From: Methylomonas sp.
GTDB taxonomy: Bacteria > Pseudomonadota > Gammaproteobacteria > Methylococcales > Methylomonadaceae
Assembly: GCA_026989715.1 (NCBI GenBank)
Contig: JALSIU010000114.1
Coordinates: 1-23,403, forward strand
DNA length: 23,403 nucleotides
Direction of reading: 5' to 3'
Shown piece after piece: positions 13,484 through 21,816 of the stretch. A program made the translations under genes and the position numbers. Numbering within the stretch: the first letter of the stretch is position 1; the number at the start of each line of letters is the position of its first letter. Below the pieces are notes generated by a model. That model was given only the letters and a program-made list of their open reading frames with translations, ran no database searches and had not been told where the DNA came from.

Positions 13484-15057
13484 TTATTGTCTCCTTGTGT
13501 TGTATCGCTCATATTTTTATGATCCATGCCTTTATGGTTCATGCTTTCATGGTTCATGCTTTCATGGTTCATGCTTTCATGGTTCATGCTTTCATGGTTC
13601 ATGCTTTCATGGTTCATGCTTTCATGGTTCATATCCTGACGCTCTATAACAGACTTTTCCGTAGACGTTGAGCTTTCACCCTTAACATCATTCAGCATTT
13701 TTGCAGTTGCTTCACGTAATTTTGACTCTGAATCAATTAAGAATTGTGCCGATGTCACGACTTCTTCGCCTTCCTTAACCCCTTTTAGCACAATAACTTT
13801 ACCACCGGACGATAAACCTAATGTGACCAAGCGTGGCTCAAACTTCCCAGGCTCGCGCACCACAAAAACCTGATTACGTGACCCCGAGCGAATGACCGCT
13901 TCAGAAGGAATGATAATGGCATCTTTTTGTTTATCTGCAAAAATAGTAATTTCAGCAAACATTTCCGGTTTTAATAACAATTCTGGATTATCAAAAACAA
14001 GGCGTACTTTAATCGTACGGGTTTTAGCCTCTGCATAAGGGTAAATGTAGGTTAAATGTCCACTAAATGTTTTACCTGGAATACCCGCTAATTGCATTTC
14101 AACCGAATCACCTTCTTTAACCCAAGGTAACTCATACTCATAAATATCAGCATATACCCAGATTTTGCGTAAATCAGCAATCATATAAATTTCAGTTGCT
14201 GGGGTAACAAATTGGCCTTCACGCGCGCCAATTTTCATAATGATTCCTGCTTCAGGCGCATGAATATGTAGGCTTTTTTTAACTTTATGTGTGCGTTGTA
14301 ATTCACGTAATTGATGCTCAGGCACGTCCAATAATTTTAAACGTTCACGTGAACTGATAACCAGTTCTTCAGCACCTTGCCGAATATCTGCAATAGGGCT
14401 CATTTCCAAGGCTTTTAAATTATTTAAAGCAAGAATATATTCTTGTTGGCTGGCAACCAATTGCGGTGAATAAATACTTAATAAGTCGGTATTCTTTTGC
14501 ACCCATTGCCCTGTTTTATCAACATGCAAAGTTTCAATCCAACCTTCTGTTTTGGGGTGTAAATGCACCATACGCTCTTCATCATAATCCACTCGCCCCA
14601 CGGCCCGCACAGTATGCGAAAGGGATGATTTAACCGCTTTTATGGTACGTACACCAATATTTTGTATGGTTGTACCATCAATTTTTACAGTCCCTGCCGG
14701 CGCTTTTGCATCGGTATCGCTTTCCGCATACACTGGTACATAATCCATTCCCATCGAATCTTTTGCAGGCGTTGGTGAAGTAACTGATGGATTCATTGGG
14801 TTACGATAAAAGAGTATTTTACGTACTGCAGGCTTTTCAGGTTCTGCATACACCGGCACATAATCCATACCCATCGAATCTTTTGCAGGTGTTGGTGAGG
14901 TAACTGATGGATTCATTGGGTTTCGGTAAAATAAAATTTTTCGGGCTGTCCCACTGTCCACCGGTGTAGCCGCTTGTTTTGAGTCTGCATACCAATAGCC
15001 ACCCGCTAAGCCAACGGTTAACATGATAGGGGCAATCATTAATGCTGTTTTATTCAT
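13480..15057 (-). CDS. cusB: CusB-type membrane fusion protein with duplicated metal-binding domain and Met/His tail
   Basis: The start at 15057 (MNKTALMIAPIML) has an AAGGAAG ribosome-binding site and gives 525 residues. An upstream TTG start was rejected. After the N-terminal anchor, two copies of the heavy-metal-binding domain follow (residues 39-78 and 79-112, each with YRNPMNPSVTSPTPAKDSMG then MDYVPVYAE), about 40 residues apart. The membrane-fusion core (about 125-445) includes the barrel-sandwich and beta-barrel segments and ends with QFLIDSESKLREA. The C-terminus has six perfect MNHES units (476-505), then MNHKG and MDHKN. CusB links CusA to CusC and passes Cu(I) to the pump. No cusF is present, so the Met/His tail may supply the metal-capturing role. 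The start overlaps the cusC stop by 8 bases. Confidence 0.95.
   Translation of the reverse strand: MNKTALMIAPIMLTVGLAGGYWYADSKQAATPVDSGTARKILFYRNPMNPSVTSPTPAKDSMGMDYVPVYAEPEKPAVRKILFYRNPMNPSVTSPTPAKDSMGMDYVPVYAESDTDAKAPAGTVKIDGTTIQNIGVRTIKAVKSSLSHTVRAVGRVDYDEERMVHLHPKTEGWIETLHVDKTGQWVQKNTDLLSIYSPQLVASQQEYILALNNLKALEMSPIADIRQGAEELVISSRERLKLLDVPEHQLRELQRTHKVKKSLHIHAPEAGIIMKIGAREGQFVTPATEIYMIADLRKIWVYADIYEYELPWVKEGDSVEMQLAGIPGKTFSGHLTYIYPYAEAKTRTIKVRLVFDNPELLLKPEMFAEITIFADKQKDAIIIPSEAVIRSGSRNQVFVVREPGKFEPRLVTLGLSSGGKVIVLKGVKEGEEVVTSAQFLIDSESKLREATAKMLNDVKGESSTSTEKSVIERQDMNHESMNHESMNHESMNHESMNHESMNHESMNHKGMDHKNMSDTTQGDNK
13513..13632. repeat. 15-bp tandem repeat coding the MNHES tail of CusB
   Basis: Six identical 15-bp units (plus-strand register GCTTTCATGGTTCAT) span 13543-13632, followed by two degenerate units (13513-13542). 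Because the unit is a multiple of three, gain or loss of copies would lengthen or shorten the Met/His tail without breaking the frame. Confidence 0.9.
14722..14943. repeat. 120-bp tandem duplication coding two heavy-metal-binding domains
   Basis: The segments at about 14824-14943 and 14722-14823 encode near-identical protein blocks and remain highly similar in DNA, with mostly third-position differences. The period is exactly 120 bp (40 codons). The low divergence shows a recent or conversion-maintained internal duplication in cusB. Confidence 0.85.
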
Positions 15058-16330
15058 AAATTTCTTCCTTGCCAACAACGGCCGTTAATTGTGCGAGTGC
15101 CTGATTAGCTTCGGTTAACGCTTTCCAGTACTGTGTTTCGTAGTTATATAAAGTAATTTGACTGCGAACTAGGTTTAAAAAATCCACCTTGTTAACTTGA
15201 TAACCTGCCAACATAGAGGCAACGGTTTGCCGAGCCTGAGGAATAATGCCCTGCTTAAAGAGCACGACTTGATCTTTGGTTTGATGAAAGTCACTGTAAG
15301 CCGTTGAAATTTCAGCACGCACATTATTCCATTGATCTTTTAAGGCATAGCGTTGCTGCATCAGTTCACTTTGTCGTTGGTCAACGGCTTTAGCTTGTTT
15401 GCTTGCTGCAAAAATGGGAACTGTCATACTCAATTTTAAACTGAGGAGGTCAGCACGCTCTTGACCGGAAGGTGTATCCATACGCCCACTATAAAAAGCA
15501 CCCACTTTAAAATCCGGAAAAAAATCCTTTTTAGCAAGTTCAAGCCGAGACTGTGCCGCATTAATAGATTTACGCCGAGAGGCCAATATGGCACGATAAT
15601 CTTTAGCTTGCGCAAACAAGCGGCTTTGGGTTTGTAAAACCGGAAGACTCTCTTTTGTTTCTTCAGGAAGGGAAAAAAGATGGTTAGCAGGCTGATCCAA
15701 CAATGCATTAAGCTGAGCTTTAGTCGTATTTATCGCACCTGTCAAACGGATTTCAGTATCCAATAATTTGGATAATTCCAATTGCGCCAATAACACATCC
15801 TGCTGTAAGCCTTCGCCTACTGCATACTTTGTACTGGCAATTTCAACGAATTGACGCAATAGGTTTTGGTTTAGAATGATAATTTCTAAAGCACGGTCTA
15901 AATAAAAATGTGCCCACCAAGCTTTTTTAACATCACGTACTAGACGTAGCCTAGCTTCAGCAACATCATAAGTTGCCGCTTCAGCTTGGTAGCTTGCCGC
16001 TTGTTCGCGTAAGGATAATTTCCCTGGAAAAGGAATATCCTGAGAAATGCCACCTTGCATTTGCGTCATATTTTCTTGCGCAAGATCAAAGCTGTTAACG
16101 GGTAAATTTAAAGCATTAAAGCTAATGACAGGGTCAGGCAGTGTGCCCACCTGAGAGGGTATCGCCGCTAACGCTTCCGAACGTGCTTGGATTTGTGCCA
16201 AGCTCGGGTTATCTTGCACAGCTCTATCAATAGCGGCTTGCAAGCTCAGTAAATTAGCAGGTTTGGCATCAACGATGCAGGATAAAACCAGCAACACAAA
16301 ATAGGTGATGGTTTTGTTGCGTGAAATCAT
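15050..16330 (-). CDS. cusC: CusC/TolC-family outer-membrane efflux protein
   Basis: The start at 16330 (MISRNKTITY) has GAGGA five bases upstream and gives 426 residues. An upstream GTG start is less likely. A signal peptide ends near SCIVDA. The rest has two repeats of the outer-membrane-factor fold: LLSLQAAIDRAVQDNPSL at the start of the first, and conserved coiled-coil segments such as EARLRLVRDVKKAWWAHFY and AGYQVNKVDFLNLVRSQ in the second. There is no lipobox Cys, unlike E. coli CusC. It would form the outer-membrane channel for CusBA. It is first in the cusCBA operon and overlaps cusB by 8 bases (ATGAATAA). The 5' region contains a CCGG-TTTATAC-CCGG dyad, but no clear metal-regulator box. 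Confidence 0.9.
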   Translation of the reverse strand: MISRNKTITYFVLLVLSCIVDAKPANLLSLQAAIDRAVQDNPSLAQIQARSEALAAIPSQVGTLPDPVISFNALNLPVNSFDLAQENMTQMQGGISQDIPFPGKLSLREQAASYQAEAATYDVAEARLRLVRDVKKAWWAHFYLDRALEIIILNQNLLRQFVEIASTKYAVGEGLQQDVLLAQLELSKLLDTEIRLTGAINTTKAQLNALLDQPANHLFSLPEETKESLPVLQTQSRLFAQAKDYRAILASRRKSINAAQSRLELAKKDFFPDFKVGAFYSGRMDTPSGQERADLLSLKLSMTVPIFAASKQAKAVDQRQSELMQQRYALKDQWNNVRAEISTAYSDFHQTKDQVVLFKQGIIPQARQTVASMLAGYQVNKVDFLNLVRSQITLYNYETQYWKALTEANQALAQLTAVVGKEEIYE

Positions 16331-16417
16331 AAGATCCTCGTACACAAAAAATAAAATGCCGGGTATAAACCGGAGTGTGTATAAAGAGGAATGTATTAGC
16401 TATACTTGAGTAGGATG

Positions 16418-16452
16418 CTAAAAAACGCAACGATTCGCATACAGGCGTTGCC
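16418..16452 (-). terminator. Intrinsic terminator after the Cys-rich protein gene
   Basis: GCAACG (16427-16432) pairs with CGTTGC (16446-16451) with a 13-base loop. On the minus strand the hairpin is followed by GTTTTTTAGC, a good U-run. It lies about 30 bases after the 16483 stop and upstream of cusC, so the small gene and cusCBA are probably separate transcripts or linked by read-through. Confidence 0.65.
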
Positions 16453-16482
16453 TACACAAATAATAGATAGAATATTCCTCTA

Positions 16483-16854
16483 TTAGAGGATAATCTTGGG
16501 AGGTCTTAAATCGGGGGATAAAACTGTATCATAAGATGCAACATATTCAAAAGTTGCATAATAAGAAGAGATAACAGTATTGATTGTAGGCATAGACGAA
16601 GGAATATCACAAGCTCCACACACATGAGTAGTGCAATTGCTACTACTCTGACAATCCATATCAACTGACACAGTCAAGATTTTTTTGTGACTTAACGATG
16701 TAATTTCTTCATCAGCATCAGCATCAGCACCATCAGATAATAAATGACTGACAGACAAATGATCAGACGAACCCGTACAATGCTCAAACGCTGATGCAAT
16801 AGGCGTTATTAACATCATTAATATTAATAATATGGGTAAGCTTTGTCGTTTCAT
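16483..16854 (-). CDS. Small exported Cys-rich protein, probably copper-associated
   Basis: The 123-residue product has a signal peptide (MKRQSLPILLILMMLITPIASA), then FEHCTGSSDH, an Asp/Ala-rich stretch (GADADADEE), a cluster of Cys (DCQSSSNCTTHVCGAC, residues about 67-82) and the ending LSPDLRPPKIIL. The Pro/Arg C-terminus and scattered Cys/His resemble small DUF2946/CopL-like proteins found next to copper efflux operons. The family assignment is tentative. It lies just upstream of cusCBA and has its own good sigma-70 promoter and terminator. A role in binding or sensing periplasmic Cu(I) is inference from Cys content and location. Confidence 0.7.
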   Translation of the reverse strand: MKRQSLPILLILMMLITPIASAFEHCTGSSDHLSVSHLLSDGADADADEEITSLSHKKILTVSVDMDCQSSSNCTTHVCGACDIPSSMPTINTVISSYYATFEYVASYDTVLSPDLRPPKIIL

Positions 16855-16884
16855 TATTTAGTCAACTAAGATGATTGTGTTTAC

Positions 16885-16916
16885 ATGGTAGTTAAAATGA
16901 AAATTATTGTCAATAA
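16885..16916 (-). promoter_or_regulatory. Sigma-70 promoter with overlapping dyad, upstream of Cys-rich gene
   Basis: On the minus strand a perfect -35 TTGACA (16913-16908) is followed after 17 bases by TACCAT (16890-16885), 31 bases before the ATG. The -35 sits inside TTATTG-T-CAATAA (16904-16916), a perfect dyad. In the plus direction AAAATGAAAA-TTA-TTGTCA resembles the E. coli CusR box (AAAATGACAA-NN-TTGTCATTTT), but has a three-base spacer and one changed base in the left half, so that match is only suggestive. Confidence 0.6.
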
Positions 16917-16953
16917 AAGGATATTTTTTATCAAAACCTACGTAATGAATACT

Positions 16954-18276
16954 CTAATTTAAATACCTATTAATCGCATCTAAATCTGCTCTAGTTAAGC
17001 TATTGGTGACATTTTTTAGGCGAATGCCATTAATTAAATATTCGTAACGCGCTTGAGAATATTTGCTTTTAGCACTGGTCAGATTTCTAGTCGCTGCCAG
17101 AACATCCACCATGGTTCTAGTACCGACTTCAAAACCTGCGTTGGTTGCTTCTAAGGCACTTTGGCCTGAGATAACAGCTGCTTCAAGTGCTTTAACTTGG
17201 CTAATACTTGCCATCACACCTCGATAAGCATTTTTAACTTCTTTCGTTGCCGCTCTTTGGGTCGCAATAAGATTTTCATTGGCTTGCGCTAATTGATATT
17301 CAGCCTCGCGCGTCCTGGAATTGACCGCGCCCCCTTCAAAAAGTGGGATATTTAATTGCATGCCTATACTTTGGGTGTTTCCGTGCGCCCAAATATTACC
17401 GGTATTATCATTAAAACCAATTTGGCTGACAATATCCAACTGAGGGTAATGCCCGCTACGTTGCAATTCAATGGTATCTTGCAGAATTTCCGTTTCACTT
17501 TTTGCAATTAAGATTTGTAAATTTTGTGCCAAAGCACTGTTATTCCATGCCTCTAAATTATTAGGAATGGGCTGAGTCAGAGGAAGCATTTTGCCCAAAG
17601 TGGCGAGTTCTTCTGAATAGAAACCAATAATTTCCATTAAAGCCTCTTTCGCATTATCAACGGCATTAATGGCAGCAATTTCATCTGAACGGCTTTGGTC
17701 ATAACCGGCTTGTGCTTCATAAACATCGGTAATGGCAATCAGCCCTACCTCAAACCGTTGTTGTGCTTGCTCTAATTGTTTACCAATTGCATTTTTCTCA
17801 GCAATAATAAATTCTAAGTTATCTTGCGCGGCTAAAACAGCAAAATAAGCCGTTGTAGTTTTGGTAATTAAGTTTTGTTGTTCAGCAACATAGCTTGCTT
17901 CTGCTTGCGCAATTTGTTTTTCCGATTGTGATAATTGCACCCATTGATCCCAATGAAAAACAGGTTGCACTAAATTCATGGTAAATCGCCCATCCCAATA
18001 ATCATTTGTAGGCGACTGGCCTGGAAATTTTTGGTTAAAAAATGATTCTTGATATTGCCATTGATAAGAATAAGAACCGATCGCAGTAACGGTTGGCAAT
18101 AAACGTGCAATACTTTGATCTTTCTTTTCGCCGACAGCTAACTTATTAGCGGCCGCTTGACGTAAAAAAGGATCATTTTGCAAAGCAAGATCATATGTTT
18201 CTAATAAGTCTTGTGCTTGCACAACAGAAGACATTAAGCAAATGATTGCAATTGCTTTTTTATTCATAAAAGGCAT
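16954..18276 (-). CDS. TolC-family outer-membrane channel protein
   Basis: The 440-residue product has a signal peptide ending at VVQAQ, then DLLETYDLALQNDPFLRQAAA, the standard start of TolC proper. Two structural repeats follow, with paired motifs such as NLVQPVFHW and LNIPLFEGGAVNSR, and AYFAVLAAQDNL matched by NAYRGVMASISQV. It ends with RYEYLINGIRLKNVTNSLTRADLDAINRYL, typical of TolC. It forms a trimeric outer-membrane exit duct for type I secretion or multidrug pumps. Two in-frame ATGs (18276, 18267) are possible, with no strong ribosome-binding site for either. It follows pqiC after 111 bases that contain a possible promoter, so it may be read both with pqiABC and on its own. Confidence 0.92.
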   Translation of the reverse strand: MPFMNKKAIAIICLMSSVVQAQDLLETYDLALQNDPFLRQAAANKLAVGEKKDQSIARLLPTVTAIGSYSYQWQYQESFFNQKFPGQSPTNDYWDGRFTMNLVQPVFHWDQWVQLSQSEKQIAQAEASYVAEQQNLITKTTTAYFAVLAAQDNLEFIIAEKNAIGKQLEQAQQRFEVGLIAITDVYEAQAGYDQSRSDEIAAINAVDNAKEALMEIIGFYSEELATLGKMLPLTQPIPNNLEAWNNSALAQNLQILIAKSETEILQDTIELQRSGHYPQLDIVSQIGFNDNTGNIWAHGNTQSIGMQLNIPLFEGGAVNSRTREAEYQLAQANENLIATQRAATKEVKNAYRGVMASISQVKALEAAVISGQSALEATNAGFEVGTRTMVDVLAATRNLTSAKSKYSQARYEYLINGIRLKNVTNSLTRADLDAINRYLN

Positions 18277-18312
18277 GGGGTGCAGTTAATATATAAAGAG
18301 AGTTAAACGTAA

Positions 18313-18338
18313 ATACTTGAGCTTAAGTATAGATTATA
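18313..18338 (-). promoter_or_regulatory. Possible tolC promoter and operator
   Basis: A perfect -10 TATAAT on the minus strand (18338-18333) has no good -35. Directly downstream is ATACTTGAGCTTAAGTAT (18313-18330), an 18-bp palindrome with one mismatched pair, placed where a repressor would cover the start site. It lies 40-60 bases before the tolC ATG. Confidence 0.4.
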
Positions 18339-18387
18339 ATGATTCCTTTATATACCTTTACATTAAGCTCTAAAATTTATTTTATGC

Positions 18388-18987
18388 TTAGTTTTTAAGT
18401 TGCCGAGTGATTTCAGCACTAATTTCTTGGCTTAATTTTGCTAATAATCGACTTTGTGCGGCAACATACGCTTGATAGTCAGAGCCATCTGTGTTTTCTT
18501 GCAGCACTGATTTTTTAGCCATTATTTTTTGGCCGCGACTCCCCGATGCAATGGCCCAGTCAGTATTTAAAATAACCTGGCCACCAAGTTGGCCATCAAA
18601 TCGGCGTACATTAATGGTGATTTGAACATCGGTGGTTAACGGCGTGATATCTTGGCTTAAAATAACATGATCAGTGGCTAATAAAATAGCAAGATTTTCT
18701 CCCATGATACGTTGAAAATCTTCTTGAAAATCACCTCCCCAGCGATTAAATTCATTTAATACCAATCTATTTTTAGCCGTGCGTGTCACAATTTGTGGAC
18801 GCAATAAGACCTCAGGAATAGTCACAGGTGCGAGTCTAATTGCTATTTTATCGGTCTTTACCATGCTCGACAGCTCACGATCAAGCGTGTTCATAATGTA
18901 AAACTTAGCCTTTGGTGAACTACCGCAACCAGCTATATTAAACATAAATACCATACATAAACCACGGATAATCACTTGTTTACTCAT
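18388..18987 (-). CDS. pqiC: PqiC, outer-membrane lipoprotein partner of PqiB
   Basis: From the ATG at 18987 (GAGGAAG ribosome-binding site, a TTG codon upstream rejected) the product has 199 residues. A lipoprotein signal ends in NIAGC, followed by SSPKAKFYIMNTL, the PqiC/YmbA pattern (FYxL near the N-terminus). Later blocks IAIRLAPVTIPEVLLRPQIVTR and LNEFNRWGGDFQEDFQRIMGENLAILL are characteristic of the family (DUF330). PqiC anchors the PqiB needle at the outer membrane in an intermembrane lipid-transport system. Its start overlaps the pqiB stop by eight bases (ATGAGTAA), so expression is coupled. Confidence 0.9.
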   Translation of the reverse strand: MSKQVIIRGLCMVFMFNIAGCGSSPKAKFYIMNTLDRELSSMVKTDKIAIRLAPVTIPEVLLRPQIVTRTAKNRLVLNEFNRWGGDFQEDFQRIMGENLAILLATDHVILSQDITPLTTDVQITINVRRFDGQLGGQVILNTDWAIASGSRGQKIMAKKSVLQENTDGSDYQAYVAAQSRLLAKLSQEISAEITRQLKN

Positions 18988-20554
18988 CAATTGCTTCCTC
19001 TTTCCCCTTAAGTAATGATTCCGGATGCCTTTCCAGATAATCGCTTAAGGCTTTAAATGACCGTGCCGCTTTGCTGACTTCACGTAAGGTTGCATGTAAG
19101 TCTTGCTGTAACGGTGAATTACTTTGTAAAGTATTATCCATCGTGGCCAGTGATTTATTGGCTTGTTGCAAAGTGTTGGATATTTCCGGTACGACCGTAT
19201 GGTTAAGTTTATGACTAAGCTCTTGTACTTCACTCATCATCGCATCAATTTTACGAATGATATTAGGTATATCGTGCTTAATAATCCCTAAAGCACCAGG
19301 GACACTTGGAAAATCAGGCGTGTACGCATCCCAGTTTATCACGTAAGGCTTTTTATTTGGATAAAAATCAAGTTCAATAAAAAGCTGTCCGGTAATAAGA
19401 TTACCTGTTTGTAAACGCGCTCTTAAGCCTTGTTTAACTAAGGAATTCGTCCGTTCTTTATGTGCTGCCGAATAAGGCTCAAAATTTGTTGGTATGACTT
19501 TATGCTCTAAGCGATCATAATTAATACTAATCGTAACAGGAACCGTAAATTTTTTATTCGCATCAAAACGTAATTGAATATCAGTCACTTCACCTAGTTG
19601 TATGCCGCTAAATTCAACCGGTGCACCAATAGATAACCCCCGGACAGATTCAGAAAAATTAATAATATATTGATGCCCTAATTGATGGTTTGTTTTTAAC
19701 GTATCTTCTTGCGTTGCGTAGAGCTTAAATTCCGTATTATTTTTTGCAGATTCAGCATTTCGACCCACCTGATTGGAATGAAAAGCGATACCGCCCATTA
19801 AAACGGATACCAATGATTCTGTATGCATGCTAATACCTTGTGCATTCATAGCAAAATTTACGCCGCTTGCATTCCAAAACTTAGAATTAGGATAGACCCA
19901 CTGATCAAAGGGAGCGCGCACAAAAATTTGAATGGCAACCGACTCACCATCGTCATTTAACTCAACACTTTCCACTTGTCCCACATTGAATTTACGGTAA
20001 TAAACAGGCGCATCTCTTGTAATAGAACCTAAGTCATTAGTATGCAATATAAAGTGCTTCCCCGGCGTACTACGTGTAACAACAGGGGGAATATCCAAAC
20101 TGGTAAATTGGCGTGTTTTTGCCCCTTCCGATATAGGGTCTACACCAATATAAGCACCCGACAGCAGTGTATCTAAACCAGAGACACCACTCACATCAAT
20201 ACGCGCACTAACTACCCAAAAACGTGTTTGGTCGGTCAAAAAAGGTTTAAAGTCTTTTGACATTTCAGCGGTTACGGTAACCCCCTTCGTGGCATGATTT
20301 AAATGAATAGAAGTCACTTTACCGACTTCCACATTTTTATATTTTATTTTTGTTTTACCTGCCTCTAAGCCGTCCGCCGTTTGAAAGCTAATGGTAATGG
20401 TCGGCCCCATTTTGGACCAGGCTTGATAAGCAACCCAAGCACCTGTTAATAAAGCGACCAAAGGAACCAACCAAATAAGGGAGAGTTTTGACTGCACTTG
20501 CAGGTCACTTTCCGGCAATTTAGCAAAATACGCCTCCTGCTTAGGCTCACTCAT
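18980..20554 (-). CDS. pqiB: PqiB, MCE-domain intermembrane transport protein
   Basis: The 524-residue protein has one N-terminal membrane helix (about residues 25-43, LIWLVPLVALLTGAWVAYQ) and three MCE domains. These start near TITISFQTADGLEAGKTKIKYKNVEVGKV, KHFILHTNDLGSITRDAPVYYRKFNVGQVESV and YIINFSESVRGLSIGAPVEFSGIQLGEV. A C-terminal helical segment (about 440-510, VQELSHKLNHTVVPEISNTLQQ) forms the needle in the E. coli hexamer. It bridges inner and outer membranes for lipid movement. AAGGAG precedes the ATG, which overlaps the pqiA stop by eight bases. The length matches E. coli PqiB (546) closely. Confidence 0.95.
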   Translation of the reverse strand: MSEPKQEAYFAKLPESDLQVQSKLSLIWLVPLVALLTGAWVAYQAWSKMGPTITISFQTADGLEAGKTKIKYKNVEVGKVTSIHLNHATKGVTVTAEMSKDFKPFLTDQTRFWVVSARIDVSGVSGLDTLLSGAYIGVDPISEGAKTRQFTSLDIPPVVTRSTPGKHFILHTNDLGSITRDAPVYYRKFNVGQVESVELNDDGESVAIQIFVRAPFDQWVYPNSKFWNASGVNFAMNAQGISMHTESLVSVLMGGIAFHSNQVGRNAESAKNNTEFKLYATQEDTLKTNHQLGHQYIINFSESVRGLSIGAPVEFSGIQLGEVTDIQLRFDANKKFTVPVTISINYDRLEHKVIPTNFEPYSAAHKERTNSLVKQGLRARLQTGNLITGQLFIELDFYPNKKPYVINWDAYTPDFPSVPGALGIIKHDIPNIIRKIDAMMSEVQELSHKLNHTVVPEISNTLQQANKSLATMDNTLQSNSPLQQDLHATLREVSKAARSFKALSDYLERHPESLLKGKEEAIDE

Positions 20555-21803
20555 TAGATTTCTCCTTATTATCCCAAATTAACCGCGGGTCAAATGCCTT
20601 AGCCGCTAACATAGTCAACACGACGACAGCTCCAAATGCAACCGCGCCGGCTCCGACTTCAATCGTCATTAAACCTTGAATTTGAATAAGCGCAGCCATC
20701 AGTGTGGCCACAAAAATATCGACCATTGACCACTGACCAATCATTTCAGTTAGCCGGTACAACCGAGTTCTTTCTTTAGGCCGCCATTGCGACTTAATAT
20801 GCACCGTTATTAATAGCATTGATAGAATAAGCAATTTCAATAGCGGCACACAAATGCTAGCAACAAACAGAATAAAGGCCAAAGGCCAATCACCGTACAT
20901 GGCAAGATGAATAACACCACTCATAATGGTATCACCTTCCGTTTTTCCCAGACTGGTAATCACCATGACGGGTAATACATTAGCAGGAATAAACATAATC
21001 ATGGCAGCCAATAATAAGGCAGCACTACGTGATTGACTGTGCGGCTTTCTAAAATATAAACGGCTATTGCAACGAGGGCATTGTGTATTATCTTGCCTAG
21101 ACACGGCACATAATAAATCACAATGATGGCAGTTTATCAATGCATGTTCGGTACTTGAGATATTGATATTTTCGTTTTGAATGCTCGGGTGAATACGTCG
21201 CCAAAGTATATCGCTATCCAAATCATTTACAATAGCCGCCATAATAAAAATCAATAGGCCAAATGTCCATAAGGCAATGCCGGGGATAACGGTCGCCAAA
21301 GCCGATAACTTAACGATTGAAACCAGAATACCAAGCATTAAAACTTCCAGCATACTCCAAAAACCAATATTACGTACCAAATGGTATATAGGTGGAGCAA
21401 ACCGTGGGGAATGGTTAAAGTGTAGAGGCAACAGTATATAGAGTAAGCCCGTTAATTGTATCAACGGCGCACCGATACAAGTTAAAAAAACTAAACCTGC
21501 CAGCAATACCATATCGTGAGTAAACAAAAAATGCACACAAGTCATCAAAGTAGCGGCTAATTCATGACCTTCAGCCTTTAATTGAATAATGGGAAAAGCA
21601 TTCGCGATGACAAACAGAAGCAAAGCCGTCACCACTAAAGCGAGAGTATGCTCAATATTTTTTTCAGGTTTAATACGTTGACGCTTACGTAATATAGCGG
21701 CACAACGTGAACAACGTACAGAACCCTTTTCAGGTGAATACCGCATTGTTTGTGTTAAATCACAATCATGGCAGGTAATAATGGAAGCTGCTTCTTTTAT
21801 CAT
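20547..21803 (-). CDS. pqiA: PqiA, inner-membrane protein
   Basis: The 418-residue product has the two-fold PqiA architecture. Each half begins with a zinc-ribbon-like pair of CxxC motifs (CHDCDL...CSRC, and CHHCDLLC...CPRC) followed by four membrane helices with conserved loops such as FPIIQLKAEG and VLPVMVITSLG. Helices are rich in Leu/Ile/Val with charged loops between. PqiA is the inner-membrane partner of PqiB. The start at 21803 is an ATG preceded by GTG, and neither has a strong ribosome-binding site. It lies 13 bases after the DUF6164-like gene. Confidence 0.95.
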   Translation of the reverse strand: MIKEAASIITCHDCDLTQTMRYSPEKGSVRCSRCAAILRKRQRIKPEKNIEHTLALVVTALLLFVIANAFPIIQLKAEGHELAATLMTCVHFLFTHDMVLLAGLVFLTCIGAPLIQLTGLLYILLPLHFNHSPRFAPPIYHLVRNIGFWSMLEVLMLGILVSIVKLSALATVIPGIALWTFGLLIFIMAAIVNDLDSDILWRRIHPSIQNENINISSTEHALINCHHCDLLCAVSRQDNTQCPRCNSRLYFRKPHSQSRSAALLLAAMIMFIPANVLPVMVITSLGKTEGDTIMSGVIHLAMYGDWPLAFILFVASICVPLLKLLILSMLLITVHIKSQWRPKERTRLYRLTEMIGQWSMVDIFVATLMAALIQIQGLMTIEVGAGAVAFGAVVVLTMLAAKAFDPRLIWDNKEKSNE

Positions 21804-21816
21804 CACAACTAAATGC

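Noticed and set aside
13513..13632. CRISPR-like repeat array
   Set aside because: The units are contiguous 15-bp copies with no spacers and are in frame in cusB, so they are a coding tandem repeat.
13440..13649. Plus-strand frame with repeated FHGSC units
   Set aside because: It is the antisense reading of the 15-bp repeat that codes the MNHES tail of CusB. No ribosome-binding site or other support.
15058..15078. Extended CusB start at 15078
   Set aside because: It is a TTG codon inside the cusC reading frame without its own ribosome-binding site; the ATG at 15057 is well placed after AAGGAAG.
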